Assembly (NCBI GenBank): GCA_021737085.1
Contig: JAIPEP010000007.1
Coordinates: forward strand, 1 to 42,368
Direction: 5' to 3'
DNA: 42,368 nucleotides
From: Desulfohalobiaceae bacterium
GTDB lineage: Bacteria > Desulfobacterota > Desulfovibrionia > Desulfovibrionales > Desulfothermaceae
Position numbers and translations under genes: made by a program. The notes below the pieces were generated by a model. That model saw only the letters and a program-made list of their open reading frames with translations, was not told the DNA's origin and ran no database searches. Shown here piece after piece: positions 16,631 through 25,014 of this stretch; within the stretch, counting starts at the first letter, position 1, and each line of letters begins with the position of its first letter.

Positions 16631-17310
16631 TCGTGGCCAAAGAAAAAAAATTCGACGATATACTGGCAATGGTCAAGGAATACGACAGGATTCTGGTTTT
16701 AGGTTGCGGGACATGCACTGCAGTGTGTCATTCCGGAGGAGAGAAGGAAGCGGAAGACCTCGCCTTCAGGCTCCAGGGCAAACTGAGCCTAATATCTCCG
16801 GATAAGGAGGTGCGCGCCGCAAATATAGAACGCCAGTGCGAAATCGACTTCCTCCGCGAATTCCTCACGCAGGCGGAATGGGCCGATGTGGTGATCTCTC
16901 TGGCCTGCGGAGCGGGAGTCCAGTCTCTGGTCCAGATATTAGAGGACAAACCAGTATTCCCCGGCACGGACACAACCTTTATCGGCTCCTACACGGGCGA
17001 GGGCACCTGGACGGAAATGTGCCGGGCCTGCGGGGAATGCATCCTCCATCTCACCGGCGGGATCTGCCCGGTTACCCGCTGCGCCAAAAAGCTGCTGAAC
17101 GGGCCCTGTGGAGGGACTAGCAGTTATGGATACTGCGAAGTCGGACAGGGAAAGCCCTGTGCCTGGCATCAAATCATCCAGCGTCTTGAGGCGCTGAACA
17201 AATTGCATCTCTACGAGGACATCGCGCCGCTCAAAAGATGGGCTCCGGACCCGACGGACAATGGACCGCGTAAGCGCATCTTCCCGGGCGTGGGCCAGCA
17301 CTGGAAGTAG
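16627..17310 (+). CDS. MetV-like methylenetetrahydrofolate reductase C-terminal-domain protein
   Basis: A 227-residue protein matching the MTHFR_C/MetV zinc-binding family. The N-terminal part has GCGTCTAVCHSGGEKEAEDL, and the C-terminal part has EMCRACGECILHLTGGICP, then CAKKLLNGPCGGTSSYGYCEV, the conserved cysteine/glycine signature of the family. In acetogens MetV partners MetF, the flavin subunit that reduces methylene-THF to methyl-THF. Here no metF lies beside it; instead it overlaps a two-cluster ferredoxin gene by four bases, suggesting ferredoxin-linked one-carbon chemistry with a MetF encoded elsewhere. I chose the ATG at 16627 because of the overlap and the AGGA just upstream; an upstream in-frame ATG at 16582 has no such support. 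Confidence 0.85.
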   Translation: MIVAKEKKFDDILAMVKEYDRILVLGCGTCTAVCHSGGEKEAEDLAFRLQGKLSLISPDKEVRAANIERQCEIDFLREFLTQAEWADVVISLACGAGVQSLVQILEDKPVFPGTDTTFIGSYTGEGTWTEMCRACGECILHLTGGICPVTRCAKKLLNGPCGGTSSYGYCEVGQGKPCAWHQIIQRLEALNKLHLYEDIAPLKRWAPDPTDNGPRKRIFPGVGQHWK

Positions 17311-17488
17311 AGCGAAAGGGGAAGTTTTTTATATGTAAATGTCTCGAACCTACTGAATTGCTTGATGAAGTTGAAAAGGAACCTGTCCGGTAATTGTATG
17401 CTTGGTGGTGGCTGCGTTGGTGCAGACATAAGGTGAAGCATGTGCTTGTCCGGGATAGCCGCTTCAGACATGATCACCTTTCATCTCC
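17311..17488. other. Convergent gap between metV and fdhD
   Basis: A 178-base gap between converging genes. Near-repeats CTGTCCGG and TTGTCCGG occur at about 17382 and 17445. A minus-strand open frame starts at about 17477 and runs into metV; it has a plausible AGGTGA upstream but no recognisable domain, and I do not call it a gene. No clear terminator. Confidence 0.5.
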
Positions 17489-18253
17489 TCATATGATCCT
17501 GTGCGGAGCGTGAAACACATTCACCCTTCCCGGACGGACATAGGCCCCCAGGGTCACTCCCGCCCTTTGAGCGATCTCCAGGCCCAAGGAGGAGGGAGCG
17601 GTCCGAGAGAGGACCACGGGTATGCCTATCCTGGCGCACTTGAGCACCATATCCGAGGTGAGACGTCCAGTGGTGTAGGCAGCGCCAGCTGTGGGAAAGC
17701 GCCCCAGCAGAATGGCCCCCAGAAGCTTGTCCACGGCATTGTGCCGACCCACATCCTCGTAGCATACCTGAAATCCCTCGGCGCTCAGGTAACCGCATCC
17801 ATGGACGCAATGGGTATCCTGACGCAGGGAGGAGCAGGCCAGGGTGCTTCTGATCAGCTCCCCGACCTGATCAAAGGTTATGTTGAAATCTGAAAGCTCC
17901 GGGGAACTCTCCTGGAAAAGCCTTTTAGCCATCCTGCCAGTGCCCCCGCATCCGGAGGTGGTTACCATTTCATCCTCTTCCTCCTCCGGCTTGGGCTCTA
18001 CCTCGGCATAGACGTTTACCCTGCCCTGAGCACACACCTCGGCCTCAAAGATCGTGTCCCCGGAATCGATATAGCCCTGACCGAAGAGATACCCTACTGC
18101 CAACTCCTCCAGGTCCTGGGCCAGAACCATGGCAGTCCCCACAGGCTCGTCATTCAACAGGATCCCCACCGGCGTCTCCTCCAGCACGGTCTCCCGCATC
18201 TGCTGAGTGCCTTCGGGTGTAACCACGGTGGTCGTGCACTGCATGGTGACCAT
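17489..18253 (-). CDS. fdhD: FdhD, sulfurtransferase for formate dehydrogenase maturation
   Basis: FdhD passes sulfur from a cysteine desulfurase to the molybdenum/tungsten bis-MGD cofactor, without which formate dehydrogenases are inactive. The start at ATG 18253 has GGAGG six bases upstream and gives 254 residues; the frame is open to 18346 without support. Motifs: DLEELAVGYLFGQGYI, TSGCGGTG with the active-site cysteine at about 102, VHGCGYLS, YEDVGRHNAVDKLLGAIL, TTGRLTSDMVLKCARIGIPVVLSRTAPSSLGLEIA-type C-terminus. In E. coli the motif is CxxC; here the second cysteine position is a threonine, as far as I can align it. No formate dehydrogenase gene is in the window. Confidence 0.93.
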   Translation of the reverse strand: MVTMQCTTTVVTPEGTQQMRETVLEETPVGILLNDEPVGTAMVLAQDLEELAVGYLFGQGYIDSGDTIFEAEVCAQGRVNVYAEVEPKPEEEEDEMVTTSGCGGTGRMAKRLFQESSPELSDFNITFDQVGELIRSTLACSSLRQDTHCVHGCGYLSAEGFQVCYEDVGRHNAVDKLLGAILLGRFPTAGAAYTTGRLTSDMVLKCARIGIPVVLSRTAPSSLGLEIAQRAGVTLGAYVRPGRVNVFHAPHRII

Positions 18254-18582
18254 GTTCAACCTCCAGATTAGCCCCTCAATTCCCCTTGCCTTGCCGCAAA
18301 AACACGGCACTTCCTGTTGCATTCGCTCCTTGATAATCCCCGGCAATTCAATTATGTAACCATTGCAGGAATAAGCGCAAGTATCAAGGTTAAGCCCAGC
18401 TGGCGGGCAGCTGGCAAGGCTCCGGCAGTTTACCTGTTCCCACTAAAAAACAGATACGAACCAGGCAAAGCGCGGAACACTGCCTCCTTTCCGGACCTCA
18501 AACAGGAGGGGCCACACACATTCGAGTTCGGCCATCCTCCCTGCCGGGAAGAGAGGGTTGGTCTCTTTTTGCCCTACATCCT
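18254..18582. other. Divergent gap between fdhD and EamA gene
   Basis: About 330 bases. I looked for a molybdenum-cofactor riboswitch ahead of fdhD and did not find a convincing one. No promoter with both boxes stands out. Confidence 0.4.
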
Positions 18583-19593
18583 ATGCAAAGACAAAACTGG
18601 CTAAAGAAAGAAGGGGATAAGGGCTCACCCGGTATATGGAGCCGAGTGAAGCACCTGCGTCTGGCCAGCCTCAAGCCGGAAGGCTCTGCGCCAGCAGGGG
18701 GGACAGATCCTGACTCTCGGGCCAAATCGCGTTCCAGGGGCCTCTTCATGACCATGCTGGGGGCCTTCTGCTTTGCCCTGGTCCCTATCTGGGTCCGCTC
18801 CATCGAGGCCTACTCCTCCATGGGCATCGTTTTCTTCCGCGCCCTCATCGGGGTCCTTCTTCTCTCCTTCTGGATCCTGCGTACAGCTGAGGGGCGACGC
18901 GAAGCCACTCTGGCGCGGCTAGACCGGAAACAGCTCCTTGTGCTGTTCTGCGTGGGCCTTTCCATGTGCGGCACTGCTACAACCTACTACCTGGGTATTA
19001 TGAAGACCTCAGTAGCCAAGGCGGTGGTGCTGCACTATACAGCCCCGATATACGTAGCCATTTTGAGCCCTTTGGTGCTCAGGGAGAAAAACGCCCCGCT
19101 TACCTGGTTCGCCGTGGGCGCGGGTCTGTTGGGTATCGCCCTAATAGCGGAACCCTCAAGCCTGATCTGGGGCGGGCGGGATGAGCTCCTGGGCATCGCG
19201 AGCGCCTTCATCTCTGGCGTATGCCTCGCCGGGGTCTTCCTCTTCGGCCGCTTTTTGGCCGGAGGTCTGTCCTCGCCAGTCTGCACCCTGTGGGGCAGCC
19301 TGATCGTTCTGTTGGCCCTACTGCCCTGGGGCATCACTGTGCCCGAGGGCCACTTCTGGCAGAACCTGCCCTTCCTGGTTCTGCTGGGCTCCGTTTCCCT
19401 AGTCCTGCCCTACACGCTTTTCTTCCAAGGCCAAAAGCACATCACCGCCCAGACCGCCTCCATGGCCGCCTTGTTCGAGCCTGTCTGCGGCATCGCTATA
19501 GGCTTTCTTTTTTTCGGGGAGCAACTTACCCTTGTGGGATCCCTGGGAGCGGCTGTAGTCCTTTTCAGCATCTATCTCGCCAGCTGTCGCTGA
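18583..19593 (+). CDS. EamA/DMT-superfamily transporter
   Basis: A 336-residue integral membrane protein with ten predicted membrane segments arranged as two EamA repeats. The first repeat starts at about residue 53 (FMTMLGAFCFALVPIWVR) and contains the family-typical GTATTYYLGIMKTSVAKAVVLHYTAPIYVAIL. The second starts around residue 205 and ends with ALFEPVCGIAIGFLFFGEQL, the classic last-helix motif. The first ~50 residues are hydrophilic and unusually long, with no ribosome binding site before the ATG at 18583, so a later start (for example the GTG at 18646 or the ATG at about 18748) is possible. Substrates of this family are metabolites or amino acids; none can be assigned here. Confidence 0.88.
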   Translation: MQRQNWLKKEGDKGSPGIWSRVKHLRLASLKPEGSAPAGGTDPDSRAKSRSRGLFMTMLGAFCFALVPIWVRSIEAYSSMGIVFFRALIGVLLLSFWILRTAEGRREATLARLDRKQLLVLFCVGLSMCGTATTYYLGIMKTSVAKAVVLHYTAPIYVAILSPLVLREKNAPLTWFAVGAGLLGIALIAEPSSLIWGGRDELLGIASAFISGVCLAGVFLFGRFLAGGLSSPVCTLWGSLIVLLALLPWGITVPEGHFWQNLPFLVLLGSVSLVLPYTLFFQGQKHITAQTASMAALFEPVCGIAIGFLFFGEQLTLVGSLGAAVVLFSIYLASCR

Positions 19594-19820
19594 AAAGCGG
19601 AACAGTACCGAAGGGGGAGGAAGGGGCCTCCCTGAGCGAAACTAGCTAACTTGGGCCGGATCAGGCGAGAATATGACTGGCTCCTACTCTCCCCACAGGA
19701 GGATACCCCTGAGATCTGCGAGTTAACAGATACCGCCGGACTTTTCACTCCAGGGGATCCGCGCCGGGACTCGGCCTTGGAGAGGACGATCATCTCCCCA
19801 GATCACAGCGGCCGCTGGCT

Positions 19821-20735
19821 TCAGGCCAGGGGCGGGGGTGGGGGTGGGATCTCCCCGCGCTCCAGGACCTTTCGGGCCTCCTTGACCGGAATGCCCGCCT
19901 CGCAAGGAACGCCCACCTGGCACAGCCCACAGCCATAGCCCTCGAATCCGTAGGTCCGTCTCACGTATTCCCTGGTGCTGGCCAGGTGCCGTTGGCATCT
20001 CTCCTTGTCGTGGCCGGATTCGGTAATGGCCCTGACCGGACAGCGGTCTATGCATTTGCCGCAGGTGCCTTGAGCGAAATAGAGGCAGTAGGCCCTATGG
20101 TGGGTGTAGGGACGCGGGGTCGGCTGGATAGGGATTTTGCCCACGATGGATCCGATCCGCAGGGCCTTGCCCCGGGAGGTGATCAGGCCGTCGCAGAGGC
20201 CGAATGTGCCCAGCCCGCAGGCGTGGGCCGCATGCCTCTCGGACCAGGAGGAGGCGTAGGAGAAGCGCTCCGATTGGACAATGGCCCAGCTCGGGGCCAG
20301 CATGGGAGCGATCGCCGGCTGGCCGGCCTCCCGGAGGCTTTGAACTACGTAACGGCGTAGGGCGGAATTGAACTCCTCCCCGTAGACCCTGATTCTGGCC
20401 CATTCCGCGGAGGGATACTTCCTGGCCCTGCGGTTGGACTTGCGCACAGGGCCCCGCTGGGGAAGGACCCAGGAAACGACGCTCAGATCCTGTGCTCCGG
20501 CCCCCTCTTGGGGATGATACTGGGTAAAGATCTCCCAGGGGGTCCAATGGAAAGGCCCGATGTATTCCTTGTATTGCTGCCAGATGGGATCCGCGCCCGA
20601 GGCGAAGCCCACTAGGGCGTGGTCCCAGGCTGGCTCCCCAGTTTTGTCCTGCATGGTGTTCAGGGGGGAGGTGCGGATAAAGTCCTTGATCAGGCCGGAA
20701 ATCCGGTCCTGGGAATCTATGGCCTTTTCCTGCAT
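19821..20735 (-). CDS. Epoxyqueuosine-reductase-like [4Fe-4S] protein
   Basis: A 304-residue protein started by the ATG at 20735, which has a perfect AGGAGG six bases upstream. The C-terminal half carries a double-cluster ferredoxin pattern: CGKCIDRCP with a later C-x-x-H, and a second group CGLCQVGVPCEAGIP. Upstream lies HACGLGTFGLCDGLITSRGKALRIGSIV, the block seen in QueG and in reductive-dehalogenase-like cobalamin/Fe-S proteins. It is not a standard QueG: the N-terminal half (about 1-170) differs, so a precise reaction is not assigned; a corrinoid-dependent reductase is possible. The protein ends in a run of six prolines. It lies 88 bases after the CLC gene on the same strand. Confidence 0.72.
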   Translation of the reverse strand: MQEKAIDSQDRISGLIKDFIRTSPLNTMQDKTGEPAWDHALVGFASGADPIWQQYKEYIGPFHWTPWEIFTQYHPQEGAGAQDLSVVSWVLPQRGPVRKSNRRARKYPSAEWARIRVYGEEFNSALRRYVVQSLREAGQPAIAPMLAPSWAIVQSERFSYASSWSERHAAHACGLGTFGLCDGLITSRGKALRIGSIVGKIPIQPTPRPYTHHRAYCLYFAQGTCGKCIDRCPVRAITESGHDKERCQRHLASTREYVRRTYGFEGYGCGLCQVGVPCEAGIPVKEARKVLERGEIPPPPPPLA

Positions 20736-20823
20736 AGGGAACCTCCTAAAGTATGGTTCAGGACTGACAGACGGGGCGCATCCGGATGATAAATGCATTC
20801 TCCCACCTGGGCAAGGGATGGGA

Positions 20824-22611
20824 TCAAGTTTTGGGACCGGAGAGCACCCGGTCCTTTAACACCTTCTGGTCATATGCCGTAAGCAGGGCATCCTTAGTCA
20901 GGATGCCGCTTACCTCTTTGGAGCCGGAATCCTTCAGCACGGGCAGGAAAGAGAATTGGTGCCGCTCGAACACATGCATGGCCCTCTCCATGGTATCCCT
21001 TTCCCCAAGAGTGACCGGGTTCCGCGTCATGACCTCCCGGACCGCCAGAGAGTCCTTGAGCTCCTCGAAGCGGCCCAGGACCGGCCGGAGATCCCGAAAG
21101 CTGACCACTCCCGCGAGGTCTTTGTTCGCGTCGAGAACCACGAAATGGGGAAAGGGGGATTCCATGAGCCGCCTGTAGAGCTCCTGAAGGGGGGCGTCTT
21201 CGCGAACCCAGGCATAGTCCCCATGCATGAACTCCCGGACGTAGAGGTTGCGCAATATCCCCACGTCGTGGCCTCGGACGATGTTTACCCCCTCCCGGAC
21301 CAGCTTCATTTCGTACGCGGAGTACCCGAAGAGGAGTCGCACCACCAAAGTGGAGCTGATGCAGGCGAGCATGAGGGGCAGAATGATCTGATACTGCAGT
21401 GTGAGCTCGAAGATGGTCATGATGGCGGTCATCGGGGCCAGGGTGGTTCCGGATACCACTGCCCCCATGCCGGCCAGGGCGAAGAAGGCCGGATGCAGGC
21501 CCTGCGCGAATCCGAGCTGTATGTAGAGGAGGCCCATTGCTGTGCCCAGGGTGGCTCCCAGGTACAGGGAGGGGGCGAGAATGCCCCCGCTCATGCCCGA
21601 GCCAAGGCACAGGGAGGTTGCCAGCAGCTTGGCTCCCAAAAGGAGCAGGGCCGTGTTCCAGAGCAGGGAGTTGTTCAGGGCGGCGTTGACCGTTTCGTAT
21701 CCCACGCCCATGACCTGGGGCAGGGCCAGGGCGACACAGCCAAGGCCCAGCCCGCCCAGGACCGGCTTGATCCAGCCGGGCAGGGGGATACGGGCAAACA
21801 GGCCCTCCAAACCGTAGGTGAGGCGCACGAAAAAGATGGAGACCATACCTGCGACGAGTCCCAGAAGGAGGTACCCCGCGAGCTCAAAGTGGCTGCCCAG
21901 CTGGAAAGTTACCGCGTCGAAGGTGGGGAACTCGCCCCAGAACGCGCGCGCCAGCACGGAACCGGTGATGGCGGAAATGACGATGTAGCTGATGGAGCCC
22001 ACTTCCAGGTTCATGAGGATAATTTCCAGGGCGAAGAGGGTGCCGGCGATGGGAGCGTTGAATGTGGCGGCGATACCCGCGGCTGCGCCGCAGGCCAGGC
22101 ATACGCGCCGCAGATCCGGACGAAGGCGGAACAGCTGGGCCAGGGAGGAGCCCACCGAGGCCCCGATCTGCACCACCGGGCCTTCCCGGCCCACAGAGGC
22201 CCCTGTCCCCAACAGGAGGCTGGAGACTAGCCCCTTGAGGAAGGTCACCCTGTGGCGGATCGTGGATTGCTGCGCGCTGACGGAGAGGATTACCGCGGGA
22301 ACTCCGGGGCCTCTGGCCTCGGGAGCGAGGTATTGAATTATCGGCCCGGTGATAAGGCCGCCTGCCGCGGGAAGGCCCAGGGTCATCCACCAGGGTGCGG
22401 CAATAACTTTGTCCAGAAAGGATTCCCCCGAGGGCCAGAAAACAAACTGAAACAGCTCGATCAGGGAACGGAAGGCCACGGCGCCCAGTGCGGCCAGGAG
22501 GCCGATGGCCAGGGCAAAGCCGAGTAGGGAAAAGTCGCGCAGGTTCGCCCTGGGCGAGATGGATAGCTGCGTGCCGAGCAGCGTTTTCAGAAGCCGCAAA
22601 AGTTTCGGCAT
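20824..22611 (-). CDS. CLC-family anion transporter with C-terminal CBS pair
   Basis: A 595-residue membrane protein of the CLC family, ending in two CBS domains (about 455-590) that usually sense adenine nucleotides. CLC signatures are GPGVP (101-105), GREGP (141-145, gating glutamate 143), and GSGMSGGILAPSLYLGA. By alignment with the E. coli antiporter, the selectivity-filter serine of GSGIP is proline here, which in plant CLCa is linked to nitrate preference. The internal proton glutamate (E203 in E. coli) aligns with isoleucine 197, after glutamate 196 (LFALEII). The central tyrosine of helix R appears kept (GYSAYE). The protein could be a channel or a non-standard exchanger; chloride, nitrate or another anion is possible. 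Confidence 0.9.
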   Translation of the reverse strand: MPKLLRLLKTLLGTQLSISPRANLRDFSLLGFALAIGLLAALGAVAFRSLIELFQFVFWPSGESFLDKVIAAPWWMTLGLPAAGGLITGPIIQYLAPEARGPGVPAVILSVSAQQSTIRHRVTFLKGLVSSLLLGTGASVGREGPVVQIGASVGSSLAQLFRLRPDLRRVCLACGAAAGIAATFNAPIAGTLFALEIILMNLEVGSISYIVISAITGSVLARAFWGEFPTFDAVTFQLGSHFELAGYLLLGLVAGMVSIFFVRLTYGLEGLFARIPLPGWIKPVLGGLGLGCVALALPQVMGVGYETVNAALNNSLLWNTALLLLGAKLLATSLCLGSGMSGGILAPSLYLGATLGTAMGLLYIQLGFAQGLHPAFFALAGMGAVVSGTTLAPMTAIMTIFELTLQYQIILPLMLACISSTLVVRLLFGYSAYEMKLVREGVNIVRGHDVGILRNLYVREFMHGDYAWVREDAPLQELYRRLMESPFPHFVVLDANKDLAGVVSFRDLRPVLGRFEELKDSLAVREVMTRNPVTLGERDTMERAMHVFERHQFSFLPVLKDSGSKEVSGILTKDALLTAYDQKVLKDRVLSGPKT

Positions 22612-23155
22612 GCTGGGGATACCGCCGTGAGGGAGCTCTTTTGCTTTCTATCCTCGGGGACGCCGCAGGAGCCTTCTGGAGGATATCATTATTTGTCTAG
22701 CGCCTGAAAGGTAGCGGGTAAGAGGTGAAAACACAAGCCCGCGCTCAACAAATGGCTTGGCAGTGCCGAAAAAAAAATATCGTAACTGTTCACCAAATCA
22801 TTAATTCAGCGTAAGCCTGCCCCAGGCGCGAAGCGACTCTGTAGGGAACGCCGCAGCGGAGCGCTACAGCCGGACATGCCCCGGTATCAGCATGGCGGCT
22901 CAGCCGGATGCACACTGTAAGTGGTGACACAACATACCTTGTCTGTTATTTTTATTGTCTGGTCGGTCCTGCCTGCACAGCACAGAGGCGCAGCCCTGGA
23001 AAATCCTGCTTCTGGCAGGTCAGCTTCGCTGCAGGGGACAGGGCGAGTCTGGCCTAACAAATTTAGCAAAGAACTGAACAGATAAGCATCCTCCTAAAAA
23101 AATTTTTTCGAGGGTCTTTTCATCCACGGCCAACTGAATAACACAAGGAGCTGAT
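22612..23155. other. Divergent gap between CLC and MscS genes
   Basis: 544 bases without a recognised gene. GTAACTGTTCACC at 22782-22794 resembles the left end of the IS66-type element at 15756, but no matching partner end or target duplication was found. A loose inverted repeat CTGTAG...CTACAG lies at about 22840-22870. An A/T tract (A7T6) is at about 23096-23108, shortly before mscS. Confidence 0.5.
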
Positions 23156-24061
23156 ATGGAAGTGCAAGGCATAGGACAGGCTGCCTGGCAGTGGCTGGTG
23201 ACCAGTGGCCCGCGACTCGCGATTATCCTGGTGTTGATCTTCGTCCTGTACAAGCTGGCCCGAACAATCCCCCCCAGGATCTTAAAGCGTAAGCAAAAGA
23301 TCACGGACGAGGAATATCGCAAGCGGGCCGAGACCCTGAGCGGGATCCTCAGCCTGATCTTCGGCATCGTGGTCCTGGCCATTGGGGCCATGATCGTTCT
23401 GGGTGAGATCGGCGTTAGCATGGGCCCCATCATCGCATCCGCAGGTATCCTGGGATTGGCCATCGGCTTCGGGGCCCAGAACCTGGTCCAGGATCTGATC
23501 AGCGGGTTCTTTCTCCTGCTAGATGATCAGGTCCGGGTGGGAGACGTGGTGGAGACCGCGGGCAAATCCGGACTGGTGGAGCAGGTGGGCCTGAGGATGG
23601 TTGTCCTGCGCGATCTTGCGGGGAATGTGCACTATATCCGCAACGGGCATGTGGATATCATGACCAACATGAGCAAGGAATACTCCCACTACATTTTCGA
23701 CATTCGCGTGGCCTACCGCGAAAACCTGGACGAGGTGATGGATCTAATCAGGCGGGTGGACGAGGACATGCGGCAGGACAGGGAATACGGTCCGAACATC
23801 CTCTCCCCTATCGAGATTCTGGGAGTAAACGAGCTCTCCGACACCGGTGTTGTGGTCAAGGCCCGCACCACGACCAAGCCGGTCATGCAGTGGTACGTGG
23901 GCCGGGAGTTCAACAAGCGGCTCAAGAAGCGCTTTGATGAGGCGGGTATCGAGATCCCCTACCCCCACCGCATCGTGTCCTTCGACAGGGACAAGGCGGA
24001 CTGGGCGACACCTGTGCGCGTGGAGAGCGTGAGCACCGAGCCGGAGGAGACGCAGGAATAG
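23156..24061 (+). CDS. Small-conductance mechanosensitive channel (MscS family)
   Basis: A 301-residue MscS-type channel that opens under membrane tension to release solutes on hypo-osmotic shock. Two N-terminal membrane segments (about 18-36 and 63-85) are followed by the pore helix with the family motif SAGILGLAIGFGAQNLVQDLISGFF and then DDQVRVGDVV, which opens the beta domain. The C-terminal alpha/beta domain ends with GIEIPYPHRIV, also typical. Size matches E. coli MscS (286). AGGAG is five bases before the ATG. Its neighbour on the other side is the CLC transporter, so both ion/osmotic functions lie together, on opposite strands. Confidence 0.93.
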   Translation: MEVQGIGQAAWQWLVTSGPRLAIILVLIFVLYKLARTIPPRILKRKQKITDEEYRKRAETLSGILSLIFGIVVLAIGAMIVLGEIGVSMGPIIASAGILGLAIGFGAQNLVQDLISGFFLLLDDQVRVGDVVETAGKSGLVEQVGLRMVVLRDLAGNVHYIRNGHVDIMTNMSKEYSHYIFDIRVAYRENLDEVMDLIRRVDEDMRQDREYGPNILSPIEILGVNELSDTGVVVKARTTTKPVMQWYVGREFNKRLKKRFDEAGIEIPYPHRIVSFDRDKADWATPVRVESVSTEPEETQE

Positions 24062-24140
24062 CCGGTGTGTCGGTGAGTCGGTATATCAGTGAGTCAGTGG
24101 AGCGGAGATGGCGGAGGTGGTGATTCGTGACTCGTGACTC
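24062..24140. repeat. Degenerate GTGAGTCG-type simple repeats, left of esterase gene
   Basis: The region between mscS and the esterase gene is made of loose octamer variants (GTGTGTCG, GTGAGTCG, GTGAGTCA, GTGATTCG, GTGACTCG twice). The same kind of sequence, partly in reverse orientation, appears at about 24838-25010 on the other side of the gene. Confidence 0.55.
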
Positions 24141-24253
24141 GCAACTGGCGAAGCCCTGAGATAGAAGATCGCATAATGGAAAAGGCATGCCGGCAAACAG
24201 AAGCAAGACAGTAACTGGGTTATATTTATCCACCTGCTAAGACGGATTGCGCC

Positions 24254-24838
24254 ATGTACACGATTCTCGCCTTCGGCAACAGCCTGACCGCAGGTTTCGG
24301 TGTGCCAGAGGACAAATCCTTCGCCGCCGGGCTGGACCGGGCCCTGCAACAAGAGGGATTTAGCGCGCGCGTAATCAACGGGGGTGTCTCCGGGGACACC
24401 ACCTTCGAAGGGTTGCGCCGCCTGGAGAGGCTTTTGCGCTACGAACCCGACCTGGTCCTTGTAGAACTCGGGGCCAACGACCTCCTTATGGGCCTTCCCG
24501 CGAATACGGTCCGGGCCAACCTGGAGAGCCTGGTGGACACCTGCCTGGATACCGGGGCGAAGGTCTTGCTCGCCGGTTTTCTCTCCCTGCAGGGAATGGA
24601 CGAGGACTACACCGAACGCTTCCACGCAGCGTATGCGGATCTGGCACAATCGAGGAACATCACCCTGGTTCCGGACTTTTTGCCCGGCATTCCCGGAGAC
24701 CCAAGGCTTACCCTCCCCGACGGGCTGCACCCCAACGAGGCCGGAATAGAGCAGATTGTCAGGACGGTTTTGCCCTATGTCCGAACCTTTTTGGCCGCCT
24801 CCCCGGAAAAATCCTCGCATGAAACACCACAGTCGTGA
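24254..24838 (+). CDS. SGNH-hydrolase esterase, TesA-like, cytoplasmic
   Basis: A 194-residue SGNH/GDSL hydrolase related to TesA (thioesterase I/lysophospholipase L1/arylesterase). Block I reads ILAFGNSLTAGFG, with the nucleophile serine at about residue 10; the usual GDS is GNS here. Block II glycine lies in NGGVSGDTT, block III is LGANDLL with the oxyanion asparagine, and block V is DGLHPNEAG with the catalytic aspartate and histidine. No signal peptide is present: the protein begins directly at the first strand, unlike E. coli TesA, so it likely acts in the cytoplasm. It stands alone between repeat-rich gaps. The natural ester substrate is unknown. Confidence 0.88.
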   Translation: MYTILAFGNSLTAGFGVPEDKSFAAGLDRALQQEGFSARVINGGVSGDTTFEGLRRLERLLRYEPDLVLVELGANDLLMGLPANTVRANLESLVDTCLDTGAKVLLAGFLSLQGMDEDYTERFHAAYADLAQSRNITLVPDFLPGIPGDPRLTLPDGLHPNEAGIEQIVRTVLPYVRTFLAASPEKSSHETPQS

Positions 24839-25012
24839 CTGGTGATGATTTGCTGAATCCGGATGTGGAAGCTAGCTGGAGCTTTGGAATTTGTAATCCG
24901 TGATTGGTGAAATCCGGGCGTCGGGAGACTGTGGACCGTTGAGTCAGCGAGTCGACAATTCGGTGTTCAGTGAATTACTGACACACTGACCAACCGACTA
25001 ACTGATACAAGG
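24838..25012. repeat. Degenerate octamer repeats, right of esterase gene
   Basis: Variants such as CGTGACTGGTGAT, CCGTGATTGGTGA, GTTGAGTCAGCGAGTCG, then ACTGACACACTGACC, CCGACTAACTGA fill the gap; the last ones are the complement of the GTGAGTCGGT-type repeats at 24062-24100. No gene or terminator is evident. Confidence 0.5.
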
Positions 25013-25014
25013 CC

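Noticed and set aside
17211-17477. Minus-strand 88-codon frame after fdhD
   Set aside because: It has a plausible start signal but its second half overlaps metV on the other strand and it shows no recognisable domain or conservation signal.
18254-18582. Molybdenum-cofactor riboswitch ahead of fdhD
   Set aside because: No conserved multi-stem pattern could be found in the gap.
20956-22230. A 424-codon plus-strand frame opposite the CLC gene
   Set aside because: Antisense to a clear membrane transporter; the translation is Gly/Gln/Glu/His-rich with no domain.
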